Shown here: piece after piece, positions 42,862 to 53,026 of the stretch
How positions within the stretch are numbered: position 1 is the first letter of the stretch
Layout of the letters: each line of letters opens with the position of its first letter
DNA from: Candidatus Kinetoplastibacterium galatii TCC219
GTDB taxonomy: Bacteria; Pseudomonadota; Gammaproteobacteria; Burkholderiales; Burkholderiaceae_B
DNA: 64,000 bases
Assembly: GCF_000340905.1 (NCBI RefSeq)
Contig: NC_020284.1
Coordinates: 1-64,000, forward strand
Direction of reading: 5' to 3'
The notes under the pieces: generated by a model
The model's input: only the letters and a program-made list of their open reading frames with translations
Told to the model about the DNA's origin: nothing
The model's database searches: none
Made by a program: the position numbers and the translations under genes

Positions 42862-44373
42862 TTAATCTAAACCATTCTGTACTTGTTCAGCAGCTCTAAG
42901 TATTGCTCTGGCCTTGGCTTCAGTTTCTGCCCATTCTAATTCAGGATCAGAATCTGCCACTATTCCAGCAGCAGATTGCACATAGAGTATTCCATTCTTA
43001 ATGATTCCAGTACGTATCGCTATTGCAACATCCATCTCTCCGTTATAGCTCAAGTAACCAGCTGCTCCACCATATACCCCTCTCCTTACTGGCTCTAATT
43101 CATCTATTATTTCCATTGCTCGTATTTTTGGTGCTCCTGTTAATGTCCCAGCCGGGAATGCAGCTTTTAGAACATCCATATTTCCCATATCTGATTTTAA
43201 TATACCTGTAACATTAGATACTAAGTGCATAACATGTGAATATCGTTCTATAGCCATAGTATCAGTAACTTTAACTGATCCAATTTCAGCAACTCGACCT
43301 ATATCATTTCTAGCTAGATCGATAAGCATCACGTGCTCTGCAATTTCTTTTGTGTCAGATTTAAGAGATTGTTCTAGCTCAAGATCTTGTTCACGAGTAC
43401 CACCTCTTTTTCTAGTTCCTGCTAGTGGTCTTATCGTAATCTGTGATTTTTTTATTCCATTGTTTATAATTTTCTCTTGCCTAACTAATATTTCTGGTGA
43501 TGATCCAACAACATGAAAATCATCAAAGTTCCAGAAATACATATACGGAGAAGGATTTATTGATCTTAATGACCTATATAGCGATAGAGGATTATCTCTA
43601 AATGATTTAGTAATTGTTTGGCCAATAACTACTTGCATAAGGTCACCAGCCTCAATATATTCTTTAGCTTTTCTTACGGCAGACATGTATTCTTTTTTAG
43701 TGAAGTTGCGTTGCTCACTAGTTTGCATGCTGTTGTGAGAGTAAGGTGTCTCTATAGGTTTTTTTAGTCTATTTTTTAGTTCTGTTAATCTCTTTTGTGC
43801 TTTTGAATAGCTTTCTGGTTTATTAGGGTCTGCATATACTATTAGGTAAATGCGCCCTGCTAGATTATCAACTACTGCTAATTCGTCTATGTGTAATAAC
43901 ATTATGTCAGGTGTGCCTTCTTCCATTCCTGGTGGAAAAGGTTTCACTGCTGGTCCTAAACATGGTTCTATGTTGCGAACCACATCATAAGCAAAATACC
44001 CAGCTAATCCACCGCAAAAACGCAGTACTCCTGGCAGTGGGGCAGCTCTAAATCTAGATTGATATTCTTCTATAAAATCAAGAGGATTTCCTTCATATTT
44101 TTCTAAAACTTTACCATTTGTAATAACTTCAGTTGTTTTACCAATAGATCGTAAAATTGTTTCGGCTGGTAATCCTATAAAAGAATATCTTCCAAAACGA
44201 TCGCCACCCATGACTGATTCTAAAAGACAGCTCATCTTTCCAGAATTATTATTAGAATATGCAAGTTTAAGATATAAAGATAACGGTGTATCTAGATCAG
44301 CATAAGTTTCTGATATTAGTGGTATTCTATTATACCCTTGAGATACTAATGAATTAAATTCTATTTCTGTCAT
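42862..44373 (-). CDS. trpE: Anthranilate synthase component I
   Basis: Chorismate to anthranilate. From ATG 44373 it has 503 residues, starting MTEIEFNSLVSQGYNRIPL as the family does. The open frame extends upstream to ATG 44484, but that extra stretch is the attenuator and is not homologous. Seen: the tryptophan feedback site CLLESVMGG, chorismate-binding PLAGTRKRGGTREQD, SDTKEIAEHVMLIDLARND and the GTLTGAPKIRAMEII motif. Controlled by the leader described at 44395-44553. Confidence 0.97.
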   Translation of the reverse strand: MTEIEFNSLVSQGYNRIPLISETYADLDTPLSLYLKLAYSNNNSGKMSCLLESVMGGDRFGRYSFIGLPAETILRSIGKTTEVITNGKVLEKYEGNPLDFIEEYQSRFRAAPLPGVLRFCGGLAGYFAYDVVRNIEPCLGPAVKPFPPGMEEGTPDIMLLHIDELAVVDNLAGRIYLIVYADPNKPESYSKAQKRLTELKNRLKKPIETPYSHNSMQTSEQRNFTKKEYMSAVRKAKEYIEAGDLMQVVIGQTITKSFRDNPLSLYRSLRSINPSPYMYFWNFDDFHVVGSSPEILVRQEKIINNGIKKSQITIRPLAGTRKRGGTREQDLELEQSLKSDTKEIAEHVMLIDLARNDIGRVAEIGSVKVTDTMAIERYSHVMHLVSNVTGILKSDMGNMDVLKAAFPAGTLTGAPKIRAMEIIDELEPVRRGVYGGAAGYLSYNGEMDVAIAIRTGIIKNGILYVQSAAGIVADSDPELEWAETEAKARAILRAAEQVQNGLD

Positions 44374-44394
44374 GCTTTTTCCATGCCTATTAAT

Positions 44395-44429
44395 AAAAAA
44401 CCCAGAACTATAATAAATTGTTCCGGGTT
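44395..44429 (-). terminator. Attenuator terminator (hairpin 3:4) of the trp operon
   Basis: On the minus strand AACCCGGAAC (44429-44420) and GTTCTGGGTT (44408-44399) form a 10-bp stem with a single G-U pair and an 11-nt loop. The plus-strand A6 at 44395-44400 gives a U run on the transcript, partly overlapping the stem end. It ends 21 bp before the trpE ATG. A textbook intrinsic terminator placed between a Trp-rich leader and trpE. Confidence 0.88.
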
Positions 44430-44539
44430 GATTTAGATATTGCTTATTTATGCAAATTATTTGATTATGATCTAAAGTGATCATTTACCCGGACGGAATA
44501 CGCCACCAGCGCCATAAAGCGTCATGTGTTTTGTCCAGG
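44420..44539 (-). promoter_or_regulatory. trp leader: alternative pairings 1:2 and 2:3
   Basis: Segment 1, CCTGGAC (44539-44533, leader codons 6-7), can pair with segment 2, GTCCGGG (44494-44488), in 7 bp with one G-U, enclosing the Trp codons. Segment 2 (TCCGGGT, 44493-44487, at the leader stop codon) is also perfectly complementary over 7 bp to ACCCGGA (44428-44422) inside the 5' arm of the terminator. So 2:3 is an antiterminator. A further 6-bp hairpin ATGATC/GATCAT (44484-44479 with 44472-44467) lies between. The geometry fits ribosome-stalling attenuation. Confidence 0.82.
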
Positions 44540-44553
44540 TAGTTACAATTCAT
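44485..44553 (-). CDS. trpL: trp operon leader peptide
   Basis: A 22-codon reading frame beginning MNCNYLDKTHDALW and continuing RWWRIPSG, then TAA. Three tryptophans at positions 14, 16 and 17 in 22 residues are far above chance in an AT-rich genome. The stop codon lies within RNA segment 2, so a ribosome reaching the stop would mask segment 2 and let the terminator form, while one stalled at Trp14 leaves it free. The 41 bp between its ATG and the gph stop contain no strong promoter, so transcription may start within or before gph. No good ribosome site is seen. Confidence 0.85.
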   Translation of the reverse strand: MNCNYLDKTHDALWRWWRIPSG

Positions 44554-44594
44554 AATTTTATAATTAGATACAGTTAATTTAAATGCTTAAAATA

Positions 44595-45287
44595 CTAAAA
44601 GATAGCTTCATTGTAATGATGAACCCATTGAGAAACTTTTGTCAAGTTATCTATTACGACATTAGCTCCCATTGAGTATATATTTGAGTTATTATTGTAC
44701 CCGTATGAAACTAACATGATGGCCGTGATATTTGCCGCTTTAGCAGATAATATGTCATTCATTGAGTCTCCAACTACTACGGCTTGTTGTGGTTTAATAT
44801 CCATTTTTTCACATGCTAGTAGTATTTGATCAGGAAAAGGTTTGCATCTTTCACAAGTGTCTCCACATATAACATATTCAAAAAATGGTAACAGGTTAGT
44901 ATTTTGTAATATTTGTATCGCTAATTCTGTCGGTTTATTAGTTACTACAGATAATCTAATCCCAATTTTCTTTAGCATACTTAACCCATCAAATACCCCA
45001 CTATAAACTAAAGTTTTATCTCCGTTTATTTTTCTGTAGCTATTAAAAAATAATTTTTTTGCTTTTTCAAAATAATCATTGCTCAAATCTATATTGTTAG
45101 AAGTATGTATTAATGATTTATTTATAAGATTATTTATACCTTTCCCAATAAATTTTTTTACTATATTTTCAGGTATTTTACTTAAACACATTTTTTCTAA
45201 CATAATATTTATGGCATATGATATATCTGATATGGAATCAATCATAGTTCCATCTAAATCAATTAATACAGAATTAATTTTAGTCAT
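44595..45287 (-). CDS. gph: Phosphoglycolate phosphatase
   Basis: HAD-family phosphatase, 230 residues. Motif I LIDLDGTMIDS (about 7-17; nucleophile Asp and general acid Asp), motif II VVTNKP, motif III/IV GRC-less CKPFPDQILLACE and VVGDSMNDILSAKAAN. Placement between rpe and trpE is the conserved rpe-gph-trpE order of many beta- and gammaproteobacteria, supporting Gph over other HAD enzymes. Overlaps rpe by 8 bp. Confidence 0.9.
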   Translation of the reverse strand: MTKINSVLIDLDGTMIDSISDISYAINIMLEKMCLSKIPENIVKKFIGKGINNLINKSLIHTSNNIDLSNDYFEKAKKLFFNSYRKINGDKTLVYSGVFDGLSMLKKIGIRLSVVTNKPTELAIQILQNTNLLPFFEYVICGDTCERCKPFPDQILLACEKMDIKPQQAVVVGDSMNDILSAKAANITAIMLVSYGYNNNSNIYSMGANVVIDNLTKVSQWVHHYNEAIF

Positions 45288-45984
45288 AAATTTTTAGTAA
45301 AGCATTAGATCTCATTAAATCAATGGTAGCAGCATAATCTTTTGAATTAAATATTGCTGACCCTGCAACAAATACATTAGCTCCAGCAGCATATACTTCT
45401 CTTATGTTATTTGCATTAATTCCTCCATCAACTTGCAGTAGTATAGAAGAATCGTTAATTTCTTCCCAGTGCTTTATTTTACTCGATGCTTCTTGTAGTT
45501 TTAAGATGGCAGATGGTATAAATTTTTGACCACCGAATCCTGGATTTACCGACATTATTAGTATCAAATCAACCTTATCCATTATGTAGTCTAGGTAATT
45601 CAATGGTGTTGATGGATTAAATGCTAATCCTGATTTGCATCCATGGTCCCTTATTATAGATAATGTTCTATCCAAGTGTTTTGTTGTTTCTGGGTGGACA
45701 GTTATTATATTAGCTCCGCTTTTAGCGAATTTTGGAATAATAGTATCTGGTGATTCAACCATTAGGTGTACGTCTAATGGAGCTTTGGTTATTGGTCTTA
45801 TAGATTGACATATCATTGGACCAATGGTTAGGTTTGGCACGTATTGATTGTCCATAACATCTATATGTATCCAATCAGCACCGGATGTAATAACTTTTTC
45901 TATTTCTATGCCTAAGTAGGCAAAATTAGCTGATAGAATGCTAGGAGCAATTATAATAGGTGTTTTTTTTGTATTCATGAACAT
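45280..45984 (-). CDS. rpe: Ribulose-phosphate 3-epimerase
   Basis: Pentose phosphate pathway epimerase, 234 residues. APSILSANFAYLG start motif, WIHIDVMDNQYVPNLTIGP, DVHLMVESPD, LILIMSVNPGFGGQKF and LQVDGGINANNI phosphate loop. Starts at 45984 or at the second ATG (45978); both fit. Divergent from mltA across 142 bp. apaG, which lies near here in relatives, is not present. Confidence 0.96.
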   Translation of the reverse strand: MFMNTKKTPIIIAPSILSANFAYLGIEIEKVITSGADWIHIDVMDNQYVPNLTIGPMICQSIRPITKAPLDVHLMVESPDTIIPKFAKSGANIITVHPETTKHLDRTLSIIRDHGCKSGLAFNPSTPLNYLDYIMDKVDLILIMSVNPGFGGQKFIPSAILKLQEASSKIKHWEEINDSSILLQVDGGINANNIREVYAAGANVFVAGSAIFNSKDYAATIDLMRSNALLKIYD

Positions 45985-46126
45985 ATACCTAATGTTTTTT
46001 ATTTATTGAAGATGTTAATCTTATAAGTATTTGTTGTGTAAGACTATTGTCTTTAATTGGATTTTATAACATTTATTTTTATAAAATCAGCTATTTTAGA
46101 ATTTTAATATTGGTTAAGAGTTATAA

Positions 46127-47313
46127 ATGAGAATTGTTTTTTATTTTTTGCTATTGCTAATATATTTTTCTATCCTATATTAGAGTCACATGGAAGTACA
46201 CTTCATATACATGATGATACATTGAAAAATTTCCAAGAATCAGATTGGAACAATATTCCTAATTGGGAAGAGGATGACCTTTTGCAATTCTGGGATATGT
46301 TTTTGAGGAATTGTCATTGCATAATTGATCATGAGTCAACGAATTCTATTAATAATTATGTAAAATCAACCGAATGGAAAAAAATATGTTCTATTGCGAA
46401 TTCATGTAATGCTGAGTTATCGAATAGCAGCAATAAAATAAAGAAATTTCTGAAAAAATATCTACAGCCTTGGGTGTTTGCTGATATGGCTGGTAACCAG
46501 ACAATTGGATTACTAACAGGGTACTATGAGCCGTTGTTAAGAGGTTCTAGATATAAACATGATTCTTATAAATGGCCAATCATTGGTATACCTGATGATC
46601 TGCTTAACATAGATTTATCATCAATTTATCCGGAATTAAAAGGAAAGATAATTAGAGGAAGAATTAGTGAAGGGAAAGTTGTCCCATATTACTCAAGGTC
46701 AGAGATTATATTGAAAGAAGAATATTTCCCAGTTATAGCTTGGACTGATGATTTGATAGATAACTATTTTCTTGGAATTCAGGGCTCTGGACGTCTTGTA
46801 TTAATGGATGAAGATAATTTGGGTGAAATTATTAGATTATCATTTGCGGGGCATAATGGTCATCAATATATATCAATTAGTGATTGGTTAGTAAAAGAAG
46901 AAGCATTAGAAAGAGATAAGATATCTGTATCTTTTCTGAAGAATTGGGCTGAGCAAAATCCAGAAAAAATAACTAAATTATTAAATACAAACCCATCATT
47001 CGTGTTTTTTTCTGAGGGAAATAATCCTAAATCAGAAATTGGCCCTAGAGGTGCTTGCGGCATAGAGCTTAAAGCAATGCGTTCTGTTGCTGTTGATAGT
47101 ACTTTCATACCTTTATGTATGCCAATGTTTATATCATTTAATCTTCCAGATTATTCCTTATTTCAACATTTTGTGTTTGCACAAGATACTGGATCAGCAA
47201 TAAGAGGTCCTGGACGGCTAGATTTATTTATCGGTAGCAGTTTAGATTCAGGACTTATTGCTGGTAAATTAAAGCAAATATGTAAAATGTGGATTTTGCT
47301 ACCAAAAGTTTAA
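46127..47313 (+). CDS. mltA: Membrane-bound lytic transglycosylase A, signal region frameshifted
   Basis: Cleaves murein glycan strands with anhydromuramyl ends. The body is intact: LTGYYEPLLRGS, FLGIQGSGRL, YISISDWLV and VFAQDTGSAIRGPGRLDLFIGS, containing the catalytic Asp of the 3D domain. As read, it has no ATG; the first start-like codon is a TTG at 46222. ATG 46127 opens MRIVFY and would run into FFAIANIFFYPILESHGS, a good signal peptide, if one T were added to either T6 run (46137-46142 or 46144-46149). Length then is 395 residues. Confidence 0.88.
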
Positions 47314-47330
47314 TATACAAATTAAATATT

Positions 47331-48507
47331 ATGAATAAAAAGATATAGTTATTTGTGGTGCAGGTATAGTTGGTCTTTCTACTGCTTTAGCATTAGCCAA
47401 AAAAAACAAAATGTTATGATAATTGCGCCTCATTATAGGGATATTTCTACGCATAATGATGAATATGGATCAAGGATATATGCCATATCTGAATCCAGTA
47501 AAAAATTCTTAGAAAAAATAGGTTGTTGGTCCAACATGCCAAATAGTCGTTTAACATCTGTTACTGGCATGGAGATTTATGGGGATGCTTATCGCTCTGT
47601 ACTTGAATTGAGCGCTTGGCAATCATCTGTATCACAACTATCTTGGATAGTAGAAGCAGCAGAGATTGAGAGATCATTAGTTAAGGAAATCCTTAATATA
47701 GATGTGCCATGGATTGACGATCGCTGTTTTGATTATAAGGATAATATAATTATCACAGAAAGGGGAGAAAGGATATCTGCGGAACTCTTTGTTGGAGCAG
47801 ATGGCTATAACTCTACGTTACGTAATTTATCAGGGATTGCTCGTTCAATTAAGGATTATAATGAAACAGGAATAATTGCAAATATATGTTCTCATGGTGC
47901 GCATAGGGGTAAAGCCTTTCAATGGTTTGGAGAACATGGCGTTCTGGCATTATTACCCTTACCTGATCTTTCTTTTGGAAATCAAGTGTCAATGGTTTGG
48001 TCTGTCAATCGAGATATTATTAATTTCTTAGATAGCATGAATAATGACAAGCAAAAATTATATATAGAAGATAGATTAGTTGATATTACTGATCGAAGAC
48101 TGGGTTGTATGAAGATAGTGAGTAAGAGAATATCGAAATTTAATCTGACACTAGAAAAATCCAACCTTGTTGCTCCTGGTATGGTTTTTATAGGAGATGC
48201 CGCTCATAGATTGCATCCTTTAGCAGGACAAGGATTAAATATCGGTCTTGGAGATTCAGAATTTTTGTGCGATACCCTTACATCGAAAAGTCAGAATCAG
48301 AATTTCGGTGATATAGAACTATTAAATAATTATAGTAAGGTCAGAGAACGACACATATCTCGCATGCGTATTGTGACTGATGGTTTACATAAGATTTTTA
48401 GTAGCAAACTTCTTCCAGTTAAAATAGCCCGAAATTGCGGATTATCTCTTATCAATAAGGCATTTTTCCTTAAGCCAATAATAGTAGATTATGCTTCTAA
48501 AAATTAA
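47331..48507 (+). CDS. UbiH/UbiF-type FAD monooxygenase, N-terminus with two frameshifts
   Basis: Flavoprotein hydroxylase of the ubiquinone-biosynthesis family. The body has the DG motif VGADGYNSTLR and the FAD motif GMVFIGDAAHRLHPLAGQGLNIGLGD. The ADP-binding GxGxxG is in another frame: DIVICGAGIVGLSTALALAK (47342-47398). Starting at ATG 47331, +1 A in the A5 run (47337-47341) and +1 A in the A8 run (47399-47406) give MNKKDIVICGAG...AKKKQNVMIIAPH and a 392-residue protein of normal size. Without them the FAD site is lost. Which ring position it hydroxylates cannot be told from sequence. Confidence 0.85.
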
Positions 48508-48517
48508 TTTTTCATAA

Positions 48518-48877
48518 CTATTTATGATATTCTTCCTCTATGGATATGCTTTTACAGTTATCAAAAACATCGAATTTGCTTATTGTCAGTTTTAAAGATA
48601 TTATTTCCGAGAAAGTGCTCAGCAAGGTGCTAGATATATTGTAAGATAGAGTTTCTATAAGACCGAAATGTCTGCTATTCGCTATTTTTGTTATAGTATC
48701 AACTATATGCCTATAGTCCAATACATTGTTAATGTCATCTGCGGTAGTGGGTGATGATTCTACTTCTAGAATAGCCAGAATATTTATCCGTTGCTTATTA
48801 TTTATCTCTTTCTCCAATATACCTATACTGGAATTTATAAATAGATCAGAGATTAATATTTTTCTTGAAAACCTCAT
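48518..48877 (-). CDS. folB: Dihydroneopterin aldolase
   Basis: Folate pathway: cleaves dihydroneopterin to 6-hydroxymethyl-dihydropterin. 119 residues, the normal size of this small tunnelling-fold enzyme. Seen: KILISDLFINSSIGILEKE, NNVLDYRHIVDTI, and HFGLIETLSYNISSTLL, carrying the pterin-binding Glu. Convergent to the ubiH-like gene with an 10-bp gap and no visible terminator. Divergence is fairly high but the key motifs hold. Confidence 0.9.
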   Translation of the reverse strand: MRFSRKILISDLFINSSIGILEKEINNKQRINILAILEVESSPTTADDINNVLDYRHIVDTITKIANSRHFGLIETLSYNISSTLLSTFSEIISLKLTISKFDVFDNCKSISIEEEYHK

Positions 48878-48948
48878 TATTTAGATCCTATTAAGATTGA
48901 TTATTGCTGTAAGATTCTAATTCATTTATGTATCAATTGGGTTTTTAG

Positions 48949-50694
48949 TTATATAAGTTTTACCTCATAGATTTTTTCTGATTCGTCTAAATGAATGTTA
49001 AAGAATTTTAGTTTGTTATTGCGAAACACACAAATGTTAGCATGATCACCGATTCTGTACCCATTTAACATGCTTGCTCCATTATTTCTGTTGTCTACCA
49101 TAATTCCATCTATTGCTATCAGCAAATCACCAGATGATAGTCCAGATTTATGTGCTATTCCATTTTCTAGTATGGTTTCTAGCAGAATCCCATTATTTTT
49201 ACTACTGGTTTTCGCATGTAAAGTAGGTTTTTCTGTATCTATGAGCTCTAATTTAATTTTAAATTGCATTAGCCAATCTTGTATTGGAAGTTCTACTAGT
49301 CCATATATATAATTTTCTATAAATATCCCGGTATTTATGTTTGTTGATTTTTTTATTATTTCAACTAAATTATCTTCAGATATACCCCGTTTTATACCTT
49401 TGTAAAAGTTACAACCATATTTATACCACATGAATTTTATTACATCGTCTAAAGAGTATCTCTCATTACTTTGTTTTCTGATTATAGAGTCTAGACCCAG
49501 TGCTACAATTGATCCTTTTATATAATAACTTACTATGGAGTTAGGGGAATTCTCATCCTGTTTATAGTAACGAGTCCATGCATCAAAAGAACTCTGTGCT
49601 AGGGTTTGTTTTTTTCTGCCAGGAGAATTTATTAATATATTAATTTTTTTACATATAATGTTTGCATATGTATTGCGATTAATTAACCCTGTTCTAAGAA
49701 GGAAAATATCCTCGTAGTATGAGGTGAAACCTTCGAATACCCATAATAGTGACGTTTGATTAGATTCTTGTAGCTTATAATCGATAAATATTTCTGGTTT
49801 AATTCTTTTAATGAGCCATGCATGAAAGTATTCATGGCTTAATAATTCTAGTAGTTCTATATATTTCTCAGGAGTTTCTTTTTCTCCTATCATTGGCAAA
49901 CATTCTTTTCCTATGCATAAAGCAGAAGATGTTCTATGCTCTAAACCTCCATGACAATTGGAATTTATGTTTATAAAAAAAATAAATCTATCACTACTAT
50001 CTGAAAAAGGAGATATTTTATCTATAGGATCAAAGAATTCTACTTGAGAATCACATATCTTTTTTGCATCTTGATTAATCCTGTTTATATCTATTCTAAA
50101 AGAGTCTCCTGATAATATTATCTCATGCATAGTTCCCCCGGAGAAGAAGATGCTTGTTTTAGGATTCCCTATTTCTATAGGATGGTCTATTAGTTCATCA
50201 TAGCATTTAGAATAATAGAACCAAAATTGTTTATCTTCATTGATATATGCTGCCTCTAGTGTCGGTAGACTAGTGTATATGTTCCAGTTATTAATTTTTT
50301 TTATTTGAAGAAGGCAGTTAAGGTCTTGTTGGCCATCTATTCTCAAAAACATGCTGGATCCATTAAAAAATGCTCTTTCATCATCTATATAAGATCCTCG
50401 CACTGATTTATCAAATGCATATATGACATATTCTACCGTTACTGGATTATCAGATTTATCTATTTTCCATGAATGATCGTTGATTTTTTTTATATTTATA
50501 TTAGAACCATTTGAACGAGCATATATGGTCTCTATGTTTCTAGAAAAGTCTCTTATTGTATAGCTTCCTGGGATCCAGGAAGGCATTGATAAAATTTGTC
50601 CATTTTGGTTTGGTTTATTTATTTTTATTTGGACTTTGTATCTATGTCCAGGAATATCAAATATCTCTAATTGATAGTTTATTGATTTTTCCAT
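48949..50694 (-). CDS. M61 family glycyl aminopeptidase with PDZ domain
   Basis: 581 residues, zinc metallopeptidase of family M61. N-terminal beta domain (about 1-170: MPSWIPGSYTIRDFSRNI, a family hallmark), gluzincin catalytic core with LLSHEYFHAWLIKRIKPE (HEXXH about 288-292) and FEGFTSYYED downstream giving the third ligand, and a C-terminal PDZ domain (about 485-575: GIAHKSGLSSGDLLIAIDGIMV). No signal peptide, so probably cytoplasmic. The function in bacteria is poorly known; retention in such a small genome is notable. Confidence 0.9.
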   Translation of the reverse strand: MEKSINYQLEIFDIPGHRYKVQIKINKPNQNGQILSMPSWIPGSYTIRDFSRNIETIYARSNGSNINIKKINDHSWKIDKSDNPVTVEYVIYAFDKSVRGSYIDDERAFFNGSSMFLRIDGQQDLNCLLQIKKINNWNIYTSLPTLEAAYINEDKQFWFYYSKCYDELIDHPIEIGNPKTSIFFSGGTMHEIILSGDSFRIDINRINQDAKKICDSQVEFFDPIDKISPFSDSSDRFIFFININSNCHGGLEHRTSSALCIGKECLPMIGEKETPEKYIELLELLSHEYFHAWLIKRIKPEIFIDYKLQESNQTSLLWVFEGFTSYYEDIFLLRTGLINRNTYANIICKKINILINSPGRKKQTLAQSSFDAWTRYYKQDENSPNSIVSYYIKGSIVALGLDSIIRKQSNERYSLDDVIKFMWYKYGCNFYKGIKRGISEDNLVEIIKKSTNINTGIFIENYIYGLVELPIQDWLMQFKIKLELIDTEKPTLHAKTSSKNNGILLETILENGIAHKSGLSSGDLLIAIDGIMVDNRNNGASMLNGYRIGDHANICVFRNNKLKFFNIHLDESEKIYEVKLI

Positions 50695-50778
50695 AATTAT
50701 TTAGTTAATAACTAGAATGTTTTTATAATTTTATTAATTTTTGATAAGGAATATAATTTTTATGACTTTGCTGTAGGA

Positions 50779-50784
50779 TATAAT
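50779..50784 (+). promoter_or_regulatory. Candidate -10 element of the atp operon
   Basis: A perfect TATAAT at 50779-50784 in the 143-bp spacer before atpI, 78 bp before the chosen atpI start. No good -35 hexamer lies 16-18 bp upstream, so this is tentative. Confidence 0.3.
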
Positions 50785-50861
50785 GTAGCCTTGGAAGAGT
50801 TTACCATATTTTAAATTATTATTAATTATTTGCCATTATGTTTGCTTACGGAGAGTGCAGT

Positions 50862-51226
50862 ATGTCTTCTATTGTTAGGGTTATAAAATGTCAATGGATT
50901 ATATCAGTTATCCTTTCAGTTATTTGCTTCATAGCAGAATGGAGAATAGGAGTTTCATTTTTTCTAGGTTGCTCCGCATATTTAATTCCTAACTTTATAT
51001 TTGCAATATCTCTGTATTTATTATCTAACACTGATGACTATAGGTTAAGGTCTTATTTTTTTTGATAGGCAATTTTGTTAAGATAATCTTATCTGTTTTT
51101 CTTTTGTGGTTTTTTGTTTTTCTAGATCCAGAGAGAATATTTTGGCTTTTTTATTTGCTTGGTCTGTTTTTTCTCTTAAAGGTCACTTGTTACTATTATT
51201 CTTTCAAAGATTTATGTAGAATGTAA
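50862..51226 (+). CDS. atpI: ATP synthase protein I, frameshifted mid-gene
   Basis: Assembly factor for the c-ring, encoded first in the atp operon. ATG 50862 follows GGAG (50850-50853) at good distance; an upstream in-frame ATG (50838) is less suitable. The frame as written stops at 51063-51065, after SYFF. With one extra T in the T8 run (51056-51063) it continues IGNFVKIILSVFLLWFFVFL...YYYSFKDLCRM to a stop at 51224-51226, giving 121 residues with four membrane segments as in AtpI. The downstream half is coding-like and has no start of its own. Confidence 0.82.
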
Positions 51227-51262
51227 TACTCGTTAAATATTGTTTTATAATCGGAGCAATAG

Positions 51263-52153
<891 letters not shown>

Positions 52154-52209
52154 ACTTTTTCCATGTGGTTTTTATTGAGTTTTCTATTTTTATTTATTCT
52201 GTAATTTAG

Positions 52210-52461
<252 letters not shown>

Positions 52462-52539
52462 TATGTTTGAAAAAATTTACAAAATTTTTATTGGTTTTGT
52501 TCGTTTTTTAAAAAGTAAAGTTATTGGAGATATTAAACC

Positions 52540-53009
52540 GTGAATTTAAATGCGACGATTTTTTTCCAGATGATTGTGTTTTTATTTTGGGATGGGCAAC
52601 CATGGTGTTTGTTTGGCCCAATCTTATAAAAGTAATTGATGAGCGTCGCAAAAAAATATCCGACGGTTTATCAGCTGCAGAGAAGAGTATCGCTGAGCTT
52701 TCTAATGTGAATGATCGTGTTAGATTAATAGCGGAGAATGCAAAGAAAGATGCTCATGAGCTTATAACTAATGCAGAAAGACAAGTTTCTGACATTATTA
52801 ACAAAGCTCGATTTGATGCAGAAACAGAAAGGTCAAAAATTATAGCCCAAGCTCGACAAGATACAGAGATTATTATTCGTAACGCCAGAGATGTATTAAG
52901 AGAAGATCTTGCTAGTCTAGTAATAAAAGGGGCAGAGCAAATACTTAGGCGTGAAGTTAATTTAAATGAACATGTAGATATATTGAATCATCTTAAGACT
53001 GAGTTATAA
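52540..53009 (+). CDS. atpF: ATP synthase F0 subunit b, frameshifted near N-terminus
   Basis: Peripheral-stalk subunit. The true start is GTG 52540, 9 bp after GGAGA (52526-52530), reading VNLNATIFFQMIVF; the family start is nearly identical. As written this frame then runs into a wrong frame. One extra T in the T5 run (52579-52583) continues FILGWATMVFVWPNL and the long coiled coil (ERRKKISDGLSAAEKS...), giving 156 residues, exactly the E. coli length. The frame otherwise open from 52524 would start at the ribosome site itself and has a nonsense membrane segment. Confidence 0.9.
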
Positions 53010-53026
53010 ATTTTTGGATAGATTTT

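Noticed and set aside
44374..44484. Extended N-terminus of trpE from ATG 44484
   Set aside because: The added 37 residues are not homologous to TrpE and coincide with the attenuator hairpins; the family start is ATG 44373.
52524..52600. atpF start at 52524
   Set aside because: It would begin on the ribosome site and yields a scrambled membrane segment; the conserved start is GTG 52540 in the other frame.
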